A stretch of 43,040 nucleotides of DNA, from NCBI GenBank assembly GCA_028869185.1, contig JAGWTA010000021.1, forward strand, positions 1 to 43,040, in the 5' to 3' direction. Position 1 is the stretch's first letter. Each line of letters opens with the position of its first letter. The stretch is from Hyphomicrobiales bacterium (GTDB lineage: Bacteria > Pseudomonadota > Alphaproteobacteria > Rhizobiales > Beijerinckiaceae). A program made the translations under genes and the position numbers. The notes beneath the pieces are model-generated. The model saw only the letters and a program-made list of their open reading frames with translations. It did no database searches and was not told the origin of the DNA. This document shows, piece by piece, positions 35,997 through 43,040 of this stretch.

Positions 35997-38900
35997 TTAT
36001 TCGAAACGCGCCGCTGCATGGGCAAGCATTGTGTAGACCTTGCCTGTATCCGAGATCAGATAGGATTTGGCCATCGCGCCATCGCGGTCGTCGCGGCTGA
36101 CTTCCGTCAGCAGACGTTCGAATTCTGCGATGTAGCGATCGACCGTGTCGCGGAATTCGGCCTCGGCGCGATAACGACGGCGGATCTCGTCGAATGCTTG
36201 CTGCCCCTGCATGGTGTAGAGGCGGCGACTGAAGGCGCCGCGCTCGCCGCGACGATACCGGTCCCAAAGGTCTGACACGGCCTTCGCATCGACCATGCGC
36301 GCAATGTCTGTCGACAAAGCATCGAGCGGATCGGCCTTGCGCTGTTGCGGCGCTGCGGCGCGCGGCGCCTCGTCCTCGCGCGAGGCGCGCTCGAGAAGGT
36401 CGGTCAGCCAGCGCCCGCCGCGTTCGGCAGGCGGCGCATCGGCCCGCGCCGGACGCGTGGGCGCGGCAGGCGCGCGCGGACGCGGCGCAGGCTCGGCGCG
36501 CGCTTCAGGTTCCGGCCGGCGCGGCGCTGCCGCGACCGGCGGACGCGCAACGCGCACAGGCGCCGAGGCTGCTTCAGCAACATCGAAGCCAGCGCCGCTG
36601 CGCGCGACAATCGCCGAAAGCTCGCTGAGCGCCTTGACCTGATCGCCCACCATGCGGCGGATGGCGCTCGTATGCTGCGCCGTTTCGCGCGGCAGATCGA
36701 CGACGCTGCGCGTCACCTCTTCGCGCGTCGTTTCCAGCTCGCGATTGATCTGCGCGGTCATCCCGCGAATGTCGCCAACCGCAGCTTCGAACCGTTGGGC
36801 GGCATCGGCGAAGATCGCGCGCATCTGCTCGCTGGCTTCTTCGTAAGCCGCGCGCATCGTCTCGGTCGTGCGCTCGCGTTCGCGGCCGGTTGCGGCGCGA
36901 ATGTCTGAGAATTGCTGTTCGACCGTTTCGGCCGCCGATTGCGATGTGTCGGCAAGCAGCGCCGTGATTTCGCGCGCCCGCGCTTCCGATTGACGGAATG
37001 CGTTGTCGGTAAACTCCGAGAAAGAGGCGATGACCGATTCAACGTCCATGCGGCGCCGGTCGAGCTGGTGCAGGATATTTTCCAGCGTCTGCATCCGATG
37101 TTCCAGCGAATGGTCGATCGCTTGCTGCGATTGCGTCAGCGTGGAGACAGTGTCGTGCAACGACGCGTTATGCGAATCGACGATCGCGGCCAGCGACTGC
37201 GCGCCGCCGACCACGTTTTGCGCGGTCGAGGCCAGACGCGAGATTTCCCCGCTCGCGCTTTCGATCGCGCCGCGGAAATCGGCCAGCTTAGCGTTGAGGC
37301 CGACATCGACCGACGCCAGCGAATGCGTCGCCTGCTGCACCACCTGCTGCAACGCGCCGTTCGTCTTGCCGAGATTGTCGATGATCGCCTTCATCTCATG
37401 GCGCATCTGGTCGTTGAGGCCCGTGAGCTGCGCCACCGAATGTCCCGCGCTTTCATCAAGCGCGGCGTGCAGCGCCTGCGTCGAGGCCTCGATGGTTTGC
37501 GCGAATTCGGCCTGCCGCCGATTGAGCGCGGCGACGATCTCGACGCTGTTCTGGCCGAGCGTCGCAGAGGCTTTTTCGCCGGCGGCGGCGATTTCGGTCG
37601 ACACTTCGGAACCGCGCGCGCTGAGCAGCTCCACGAGCATCTTGCCCTTGGTGTCGATCGTCGTTTGCAGCTCGGTCGAACGCGCCGCCAGAAGATCGGC
37701 CAGCGAATTCCCGCGTTCGGCAAGCGTCTTGTCGAGCGCGCCGAGATGGCGCGCAATCGCCGTGTCGAGCCCGGCGAACCGGTCGTCGACAGCGCCATGG
37801 ATATCGGCGACACGCTGCGTCAGCGCCTGGCCGAGATCGCCGGTTCTGGCGTGCAGCATGACGTCGAGTTCGCGGCGCGCATCGGCCAGCGTCGCGCTGA
37901 TTTCCTGCACGCGCTGCACGACTGTTTCCAGGATCGCCTGCCCGCGCGTGTCGATATCGCGCGAAACATGATCGAGGCGATTGACGACGCGGTTCTCGAA
38001 CAGGTCGATGCGCTCGTCCAGCAGACCGCGGATCATGTCGGAGCGGTTGAGCAGCGCATCCGCCGTCGCGCGGCCGTGCTGATCGAGTTCCTTCGACACG
38101 CCGGCCAACCGGTCGACGACGCGCGTTTCGAATTCGGCGATCTTGCCGTTCAGCGACTGATTGATTTCAGCGGCCTTGGCATCGAGCGTCTCGGAAACGT
38201 TGCGGCCGCCCTCGCCCAGAATCTGCGCGATCTCGAGCGCCCTGCCCGACATGGCCTCGTTGAGGGCGCGCGTGTGGTTTTCGATATCGTTGTCGACGCG
38301 CGCGACGAGCGCAGAAATGCGGTCGTTCGTTTCGTCGAGCTTGAGCGACGAGCGCTGCTCGAATGCGTCGACCTGCGCGCCCATCGCTGCGGCGATGGCG
38401 GACGCGCGCTCGCCGAGCTGGCTGGTGAGCTTGGCGCCGTTGACGGCGACAGCTTGCTCGATCGTGTTGGCGTGCCGGTTGACTTCGGACGTGAAATGGT
38501 CGGCCTGCGCGCCGATCCGGTCGAGCGCTTCGGTCGTGTTGTCGTGCAGGTTGCCGGACGCAGCTTCAAGGCGGCTGGCGAGCGTCGAGGCGATCGCCTC
38601 GCCTTGTTCTGCAAGACGGCGCGCCGATTCGCTTTCGTGCAGATTGAGCGCATCGACGAACGCATTCATGCGCGTCGAGATCGTCTCGTTCAACCGGTCG
38701 CCATGCGCGCCCATCGCGCTGACGGCTTCGCTGGCGGTCGCAGCGAAGCGGTCATGCATCGCGCCGGTTTGTGCGCCAAAAGCGATGATCGCGTCGCGAC
38801 GCGTAGCTTCGAGATTGTCGTGCAGCGAGCTGATATGCGCTTCGAAAGCCTGAGCCGCGTCGGCGGCGGAAGCGCCAAGCTGATCCTGCAATGCGCCGGT

Positions 38901-40514
38901 GCGAACGTTGAGCGCATCCACGGCGCTTTGCGTCGCCTGTTCGAAGCGGGCCTGCAGATCGTTTGTATGGTCGGCGAAAGCCCCCTGCACGCGGCGCGTC
39001 GTCGAATCGAGGCGCTCGTGCAGATCGTTCGCCTGCGATTGCATGGCGGCGGTCGCTTCGTCCGCCTTCGTCACGAAAATATTGGCGATCAGCTCGCCAT
39101 GGTTGCGCAGCGAGGCTGCCGAGCGCTCATGCGCGTCGACCAGCGAGTCCGACAGACGTTCGTGATGGCGGTCGAAAGCGCGCGTCGCTTCGTCGACCCG
39201 CGCCGCCAGACGCTGATCGATCTCGCCGGCGCGCGCTGCAAGGGCGGCGTCGAGGCTCGCGCCATGCACGGTCACCGTTTCGTGAATCTTGCCGCCCGTA
39301 TCGGCGAGGCGATCAACGAGATTCGAACCGTGCCCGTCGAGCGTCTGCGCGATCTGCGCTGTCATCGTCGTCAAGCGTTCGAGAACCTCGGCGCTGCGTC
39401 CGTGCATGTCCACGATCAGCGTCTGCCCGCCGGTGTGCAGCTTATCGCGCAGGTCTTCGGCCTGCGCGATCAGGCGCGCGGTGATTTCATCGCCCGCCTG
39501 CCCGATGTTTCGGCTCACATGATCGCTGGTCTCGGCGAGCCGCGAGGCGATATCGTCGGTGTGGCTCGTCAGCCCGTAAAGAATGCGTTCGTTGGCGCCG
39601 CCGAGGGCCTGCGCGATTTCCTCGCTTTTTGCGCCAAGCGATTGCGTGACGCGCGCGCCGGCTTCAGACACGCTGTCGGCGAGTTGGACGGAGGTTCGAT
39701 CGAGGGTGTGGGAAAGGTTTTCCTGCGCGCTGCTCATGGCGACGCGCACTTTCTCGGCATTGACGACGATCTGTTCACGCTCGTTGGCGAGATCGTCGAT
39801 CAGCGAGCGCACACGGCGCTCATTGTCGGAGTAGGAACGTTCGAGCGTCGCGACCTCGGTGCGCACCATTGTCTCGAGTTCGCTCGCACGCGCGAGCGCA
39901 CGCTCGATGCCATCGCCCATGGAAGCGACTTCGCGGCGGATCGCCTGCGACAGCGTAACCACCTGCTCGGTTGCGATGGTTTCAGGCTCGGCAAGACGCA
40001 ACGCGACTTCGGTCATCGATCGCGCGGTGATGCGGATTTCCTGCGCGCGGCGCGCCACGGCGGCGAGCGCGAAGAACAGGGCGATCGGGCCAACCAGCGT
40101 CAGCAGCGCCAGCGCGGTTTCGATTCGCGCAGCGTCGGCGAAAAGCGAGCCCTCGCGGCGCGAAAATGCGTAGAACAGCCAGAGCGCGGCCCACACGACG
40201 GACGCTAGCGCCGCAATATAGAAAGGACCGTTGCTCGGGCGCACCTGCATCGCTTGCAGAATGTCGCCCACGCTGCGGCGATCATCGTTCGCGGGCAGCG
40301 TCGATGGCGTGGAAGCCGCAGGCTTTTCGATCTTGCGCGTTTCCGGTTCGCGCAATTCGTCGGCGCGAATTTCCGGCAGGCGGAGCGTTGGCCGCTCCAT
40401 CGTCGGTTCCTTCGGCTTCGGCGCGGCCTCCGCCTCTTCGGAGAGGTTCAACGCCTCCTCAATCGCCGAAAGCGCAGCCGCCGCCGCTTCCTGGGATTTC
40501 GTTTGACCAGCCAT
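35997..40514 (-). CDS. giant coiled-coil membrane protein, GPR/RgsE-like polar growth ring protein
   Basis: This 1505-residue protein has a 95-residue disordered N-terminus, two membrane helices (about residues 97-117, GPFYIAALASVVWAALWLFY, and 131-153), and then over 1000 residues of apolipoprotein-like helical repeats full of the pattern L-x-x-R-x-x-E/D-I/L. A proline-rich linker follows (about residues 1340-1400), and a compact C-terminal domain (LWDRYRRGERGAFSRRLYTM, QGQQAFDEIRRRYRAEAEFR, LISDTGKVYTMLAHAAARFE). This architecture matches the growth pole ring protein GPR of Agrobacterium and RgsE of Sinorhizobium, which organise polar elongation in Hyphomicrobiales. The original GPR is longer (about 2100 residues). 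The assignment is by architecture, not alignment. It is divergent from an Hpt gene. Confidence 0.75.
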   Translation of the reverse strand: MAGQTKSQEAAAAALSAIEEALNLSEEAEAAPKPKEPTMERPTLRLPEIRADELREPETRKIEKPAASTPSTLPANDDRRSVGDILQAMQVRPSNGPFYIAALASVVWAALWLFYAFSRREGSLFADAARIETALALLTLVGPIALFFALAAVARRAQEIRITARSMTEVALRLAEPETIATEQVVTLSQAIRREVASMGDGIERALARASELETMVRTEVATLERSYSDNERRVRSLIDDLANEREQIVVNAEKVRVAMSSAQENLSHTLDRTSVQLADSVSEAGARVTQSLGAKSEEIAQALGGANERILYGLTSHTDDIASRLAETSDHVSRNIGQAGDEITARLIAQAEDLRDKLHTGGQTLIVDMHGRSAEVLERLTTMTAQIAQTLDGHGSNLVDRLADTGGKIHETVTVHGASLDAALAARAGEIDQRLAARVDEATRAFDRHHERLSDSLVDAHERSAASLRNHGELIANIFVTKADEATAAMQSQANDLHERLDSTTRRVQGAFADHTNDLQARFEQATQSAVDALNVRTGALQDQLGASAADAAQAFEAHISSLHDNLEATRRDAIIAFGAQTGAMHDRFAATASEAVSAMGAHGDRLNETISTRMNAFVDALNLHESESARRLAEQGEAIASTLASRLEAASGNLHDNTTEALDRIGAQADHFTSEVNRHANTIEQAVAVNGAKLTSQLGERASAIAAAMGAQVDAFEQRSSLKLDETNDRISALVARVDNDIENHTRALNEAMSGRALEIAQILGEGGRNVSETLDAKAAEINQSLNGKIAEFETRVVDRLAGVSKELDQHGRATADALLNRSDMIRGLLDERIDLFENRVVNRLDHVSRDIDTRGQAILETVVQRVQEISATLADARRELDVMLHARTGDLGQALTQRVADIHGAVDDRFAGLDTAIARHLGALDKTLAERGNSLADLLAARSTELQTTIDTKGKMLVELLSARGSEVSTEIAAAGEKASATLGQNSVEIVAALNRRQAEFAQTIEASTQALHAALDESAGHSVAQLTGLNDQMRHEMKAIIDNLGKTNGALQQVVQQATHSLASVDVGLNAKLADFRGAIESASGEISRLASTAQNVVGGAQSLAAIVDSHNASLHDTVSTLTQSQQAIDHSLEHRMQTLENILHQLDRRRMDVESVIASFSEFTDNAFRQSEARAREITALLADTSQSAAETVEQQFSDIRAATGRERERTTETMRAAYEEASEQMRAIFADAAQRFEAAVGDIRGMTAQINRELETTREEVTRSVVDLPRETAQHTSAIRRMVGDQVKALSELSAIVARSGAGFDVAEAASAPVRVARPPVAAAPRRPEPEARAEPAPRPRAPAAPTRPARADAPPAERGGRWLTDLLERASREDEAPRAAAPQQRKADPLDALSTDIARMVDAKAVSDLWDRYRRGERGAFSRRLYTMQGQQAFDEIRRRYRAEAEFRDTVDRYIAEFERLLTEVSRDDRDGAMAKSYLISDTGKVYTMLAHAAARFE

Positions 40515-40578
40515 GAGGACGCCTCACTCAAACCCGCCCGCCTGACGACGGACGGCCTCCGCCCGCCTGCGGAGAACG

Positions 40579-40654
40579 TTAACCAATTGTAACTGTAACC
40601 CCGCAACGTCCTGATTCAAACAAATGCGCGCGGCTTCTTCCAAACGTCGTTAAC
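40579..40654. promoter_or_regulatory. possible CtrA half-sites upstream of the GPR-like and Hpt genes
   Basis: TTAACCA (40579-40585) and TTAAC (40650-40654) lie in the 209-bp divergent gap. Each matches half of the CtrA consensus (TTAAC[CA]). Neither forms a full box with exact seven-base spacing, so this is suggestive only. Confidence 0.3.
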
Positions 40655-40723
40655 GCCGCCTTCACCATAAGGCGCGATTCTAGGCCTCCCATTCAACCGG
40701 GCGAAAGCTGCGGAGACCAGCAA

Positions 40724-41119
40724 ATGCCTGATTTTGCTAAAGTTATTTCAAAAGCGCGCGCGCCGCAACAGAACCATTCGGCGGGCGATGCAATTGTTGT
40801 GGATTTGGTCCATCTGTCGCGCCAATCGCTGGGCGATCGCGCGCTCGAGACCGAATTGCTCGGCTTGTTCGAACGGCAGGCCGCTCAGATTGTCGAACGC
40901 CTGACGTCGCTCGATCTCGAAAACAAATATCGCGCCGACCTCGCCCACACCCTCAAGGGCTCAGCCCGCACGATCGGCGCCTTCGGCGTCGCGGACGCAG
41001 CGGAAGCCTATGAAAACGCCGCCCGCCAGAATGCAGCCGATCTCGATCTGGAACTGGAGGCGGTCGACCGCGCCGTGGAAAAGGCGCGCAAGGCGATTGG
41101 CGAATTGCTGATGGTCTGA
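40724..41119 (+). CDS. stand-alone histidine phosphotransfer (Hpt) domain protein
   Basis: The 131-residue protein is a four-helix Hpt domain. The phospho-acceptor is H75 in [20 protein letters not shown]. The N-terminal 20 residues look disordered. Hpt proteins pass phosphate between hybrid kinases and response regulators. This one has no kinase or regulator beside it and is distinct from ChpT, the Hpt-like partner of CckA. GGAG lies 10-13 bp upstream of the ATG. It is divergent from the GPR-like gene and followed by a terminator-like hairpin. Partners are unknown. Confidence 0.88.
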   Translation: MPDFAKVISKARAPQQNHSAGDAIVVDLVHLSRQSLGDRALETELLGLFERQAAQIVERLTSLDLENKYRADLAHTLKGSARTIGAFGVADAAEAYENAARQNAADLDLELEAVDRAVEKARKAIGELLMV

Positions 41120-41120
41120 G

Positions 41121-41139
41121 CGGGGCTCGCCAAGCCCCG
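41121..41139 (+). terminator. terminator-like hairpin after the Hpt gene
   Basis: CGGGGCT (41121-41127) and AGCCCCG (41133-41139) pair with a five-base loop two bases after the stop. The tail TCTTCTT is only partly T-rich. Confidence 0.6.
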
Positions 41140-41190
41140 TCTTCTTGGGTAAAAAGCGCGACGAAACCGGCTCCCACCCCTGAAAGCGCC

Positions 41191-41511
41191 ATGCCCAAAA
41201 TCACGTTCATCGATTCCAAAGGCCAGTCCCGCACGGTCGAAGCCGCGCCGAACGCCACCGTCATGGAAACGGCGATCAAACATTCCGTTCCCGAGATTTT
41301 GGCCGAATGCGGCGGCGCCTGCGCCTGCGCCACCTGTCACGTTTACGTGGACGAAGCCTGGGTTGAGAAAGCGGGCAAGGCCTCCCCGATGGAGGAGGAC
41401 ATGCTCGACTTCGCCGCAGAGGTGAAGCCGAATTCGCGGCTGTCGTGCCAGATTTCGATGAAGCCGGAACTGGACGGGCTCGTCGTTCGCACCCCCGCCA
41501 AGCAGGGCTAG
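41191..41511 (+). CDS. [2Fe-2S] ferredoxin, adrenodoxin type
   Basis: The 106-residue ferredoxin has the cluster ligands C40, C46 and C49 in [14 protein letters not shown] and C86 in RLSCQIS, the adrenodoxin/FdxB spacing C-x5-C-x2-C. It carries electrons in iron-sulfur cluster assembly or to cytochrome P450-like or Rieske enzymes; the partner here is not evident. Its end overlaps the convergent cytochrome b561 gene by four bases. Confidence 0.92.
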   Translation: MPKITFIDSKGQSRTVEAAPNATVMETAIKHSVPEILAECGGACACATCHVYVDEAWVEKAGKASPMEEDMLDFAAEVKPNSRLSCQISMKPELDGLVVRTPAKQG

Positions 41512-42203
41512 AAGACCTTGCCGCCGGCAAGGTAAATGCCGCCAAAAACGACAACCGCCGCAGCGGCGAGGCACGCCGCTGCAACGCCCCACGAGCCGGG
41601 CTGGTCCACAGGCTCGTCCGCAAAGGTTTCGGCAGGCTTGTAGCCCGTCACCATCGCCGTAATGAGCGGTTCACGCTTGACGAACTGGTAGATGAGATTG
41701 GCGGCGATATGCGCGAGGATGAGAATTTCCAGCGCATCGAAGATTTTGTGATGCCAGCGCGAAATATAGTCCACCGTGGCGTCGCTGACGGTTCTGGCAA
41801 GCGGCCCCTCGATCACCACGCGATCTTCATCGCCGGAGAAGAGCCCGGTCACACCCTGCAACGTCAGGCCGCCGATCAGAGCGAGCACCATGAGGGCGCC
41901 CACGGGATTATGGCCGAGATAATGCGGCGCCCGGCCTGCGATCAAGGCGCGCAGCTGCGCGACGGCCTGACGCGGCGAAGGGACGAATGTGGCGAAACGG
42001 GCCGTCGTTCCGCCGAAAAAACCCCAGAAAACGCGAAAAACGATCAGCGTCAGAACGGCATAGCCATTCCACTTGTGCCACGCGGGAACGGCCGCCCCGA
42101 ACTTGTCGCTGACCCAGGCGTTGAGCACGAGCAGGACGAGTGTCCATTTGAACGCACGGGTCGGACCGTCCCAGGCCAGAACCGAACGCTGAACACTCGC
42201 CAT
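41508..42203 (-). CDS. cytochrome b561-type membrane protein
   Basis: The 231-residue protein starts [20 protein letters not shown] and has four or five helices. Candidate heme histidines are in [29 protein letters not shown] and [20 protein letters not shown]. The family transfers electrons between the quinone pool and periplasmic c-type cytochromes. The preceding gene encodes a cytochrome c' and lies eight bases upstream, a common b561/c' pairing. The upstream in-frame extension has no resemblance to the family. Confidence 0.88.
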   Translation of the reverse strand: MASVQRSVLAWDGPTRAFKWTLVLLVLNAWVSDKFGAAVPAWHKWNGYAVLTLIVFRVFWGFFGGTTARFATFVPSPRQAVAQLRALIAGRAPHYLGHNPVGALMVLALIGGLTLQGVTGLFSGDEDRVVIEGPLARTVSDATVDYISRWHHKIFDALEILILAHIAANLIYQFVKREPLITAMVTGYKPAETFADEPVDQPGSWGVAAACLAAAAVVVFGGIYLAGGKVF

Positions 42204-42211
42204 GGCGGAAA

Positions 42212-42676
42212 TTACTTCTTCTTCGCGCGATAGTCGTCGTGGCACGCCTTGCAATCGCCGAAAACCTTGCCGGCGTTCGCCTTGAAGCTCGCCTCATCCT
42301 TGATCGCCGCCAGTGCGGCGGTCGAATCGGCGGCGAGCTTGTCGTAGCCAGCGTTGAATTTCGCCTTCTCGTCCCAGATGCGCGGCAGAGCTTCCGTATC
42401 GCCGCCCTCCTTGGAATCGTCGGGGAACAGGCCCGGCAGCTTTTTCGAGCCCTCCGCAAAGGTTTTCAAAGCGTTCTGCACGACAGCCAGATCGAAGGGC
42501 GCTTCGCCTTTCGCCATGGCGCCGACCGGCTTGGCCGCCTTGCCGAAACCCTTCAGGATTTCCTGGCGCGCCTTGATGGCGGCGACGCCCGTGGGCGCTG
42601 CCGATTCGGCAACGGCCGCGCCGGCGCCGAATGCAACAAGGGCGGCGGCGAAAATGATTTTCGTGGCTTTGGACAT
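42212..42676 (-). CDS. cytochrome c'
   Basis: The 154-residue protein starts MSKATKIIFAAALVAFGAGA (signal peptide) and ends with the heme motif CKACH in VFGDCKACHDDYRAKKK, the C-terminal position diagnostic of cytochrome c'. The mature part is a four-helix bundle (AIKARQEILKGFGKAAKPVG, IWDEKAKFNAGYDKLAADST). Cytochromes c' bind NO or serve electron transfer. It is first in a pair with the b561 gene. Confidence 0.92.
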   Translation of the reverse strand: MSKATKIIFAAALVAFGAGAAVAESAAPTGVAAIKARQEILKGFGKAAKPVGAMAKGEAPFDLAVVQNALKTFAEGSKKLPGLFPDDSKEGGDTEALPRIWDEKAKFNAGYDKLAADSTAALAAIKDEASFKANAGKVFGDCKACHDDYRAKKK

Positions 42677-42762
42677 GCAATTGCTCCGAAGGCGTGTGCA
42701 CAGCAATCTATCAGGATTTGCGTCCTGAAAAAGGTCGATCAAAATGAAATTTTAGCCATGTT

Positions 42763-43040
42763 TCAGCGGGCCACCGGCTCGCCGGCCTGCAACCAGGCGT
42801 TCATCGAACCCGAGAAATTCGCTTTGACATCCGTCCTGCCCGACGCTTGGGCGATGCCGATCGCCCGGCCGGACCGGTTCCCCGAACGGCAATAGACCAC
42901 GATGCGCTGGCCTTCCTTGGCGGCGGGAATCTTCTTCGGGTCGAACGACGACAGCGGCAGGAAATGCGCGCCCGGGATATGCCCTGCGTCCCATTCACTC
43001 TTCTCGCGCACGTCGATCAGATAAATCGAACCGTCCTTCA
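42763..43040 (-). CDS. rhodanese-like domain protein, partial (5' end outside window)
   Basis: The frame is open at the window edge; 91 residues plus the stop are visible. It reads KDGSIYLIDVREKSEWDAGH and IPGAHFLPLS, and the active-site loop is VVYCRSGNRSGRAIGIA with the catalytic cysteine. It ends NAWLQAGEPVAR. Rhodaneses transfer sulfur between thiosulfate or persulfide carriers. It lies 86 bp upstream of the cytochrome c' gene in the same direction, so the three may form one unit. The N-terminus cannot be judged. Confidence 0.9.
   Translation of the reverse strand, partial: KDGSIYLIDVREKSEWDAGHIPGAHFLPLSSFDPKKIPAAKEGQRIVVYCRSGNRSGRAIGIAQASGRTDVKANFSGSMNAWLQAGEPVAR

Noticed and set aside
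36912-40208. A 1098-codon open frame on the plus strand opposite the GPR-like gene
   Set aside because: It is an antisense artefact of GC-rich, repetitive coding sequence. The minus-strand protein has clear domains and this frame gives an Arg/Asp/Val-rich sequence with no family.

Overview
The window (about 43 kb, high GC) comes from the chromosome of an alphaproteobacterium, most likely a member of the Hyphomicrobiales (Rhizobiales). The evidence is a CckA cell-cycle hybrid kinase, CtrA-type TTAA-N7-TTAA boxes, a GAAC-N7-GAAC SOS box in front of recA, a DksA of the alphaproteobacterial type, and a giant coiled-coil protein resembling the polar growth ring protein GPR/RgsE. The family cannot be fixed from this sequence alone. 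A methanethiol oxidase operon (mtoX, SCO, mauG-like) would suit a methylotroph or sulfur-compound degrader but does not prove it. No rRNA, tRNA, CRISPR array, prophage or insertion sequence was found.

Layout. 1-5182: 3' end of isocitrate dehydrogenase, a TadG-like pilus gene interrupted by one in-frame TAG, an outer-membrane barrel protein, DksA and a FliO-domain protein. 5183-13546: a divergent intergenic region with two full CtrA boxes, then cckA, SOS-controlled recA, alaS, a cyclic-nucleotide-gated K+ channel touching alaS, and a 57-aa DUF1328 protein. 13626-17276: a CoxE-like VWA protein, a small cytochrome c, a MoxR ATPase, a frameshifted HEPN-like remnant and a MazEF/PemIK-type toxin-antitoxin pair with its palindromic operator. 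17374-27251: an LpxH-like phosphatase overlapped by a GT4 glycosyltransferase, a conserved hypothetical, YcjF/YcjX, a manganese cupin of the hydroxynitrile-lyase type, LtrA, a secreted protein with a lysozyme-like segment, a SixA phosphatase, a membrane protein and an FmdB zinc ribbon.

27253-31448: the methanethiol oxidase operon, its divergent XRE-cupin regulator, and a tandem duplication carrying two 130-bp palindromic elements plus a copy of the regulator's 3' end. 31449-35969: a dipeptide epimerase and a four-gene Mla-type lipid ABC transporter (STAS-MlaE, MlaF, MlaD, lipoprotein). 35997-43040: the GPR-like protein, a stand-alone Hpt protein, a 2Fe-2S ferredoxin, a cytochrome c'/b561 pair and a partial rhodanese.

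Three groups look functionally coherent. First, cell-cycle and polarity genes: CckA with CtrA boxes, the GPR-like protein and the orphan Hpt protein. Second, the translationally coupled periplasmic methanethiol oxidase cassette with an adjacent regulator. Third, the Mla lipid-transport operon. The most unusual observations are the paired CtrA boxes between fliO and cckA, the mto cassette with its own XRE-cupin gene and a CX5C SCO protein, the broken HEPN module beside the toxin-antitoxin pair, the gene-tail tandem duplication, and the single amber codon in the pilus gene.
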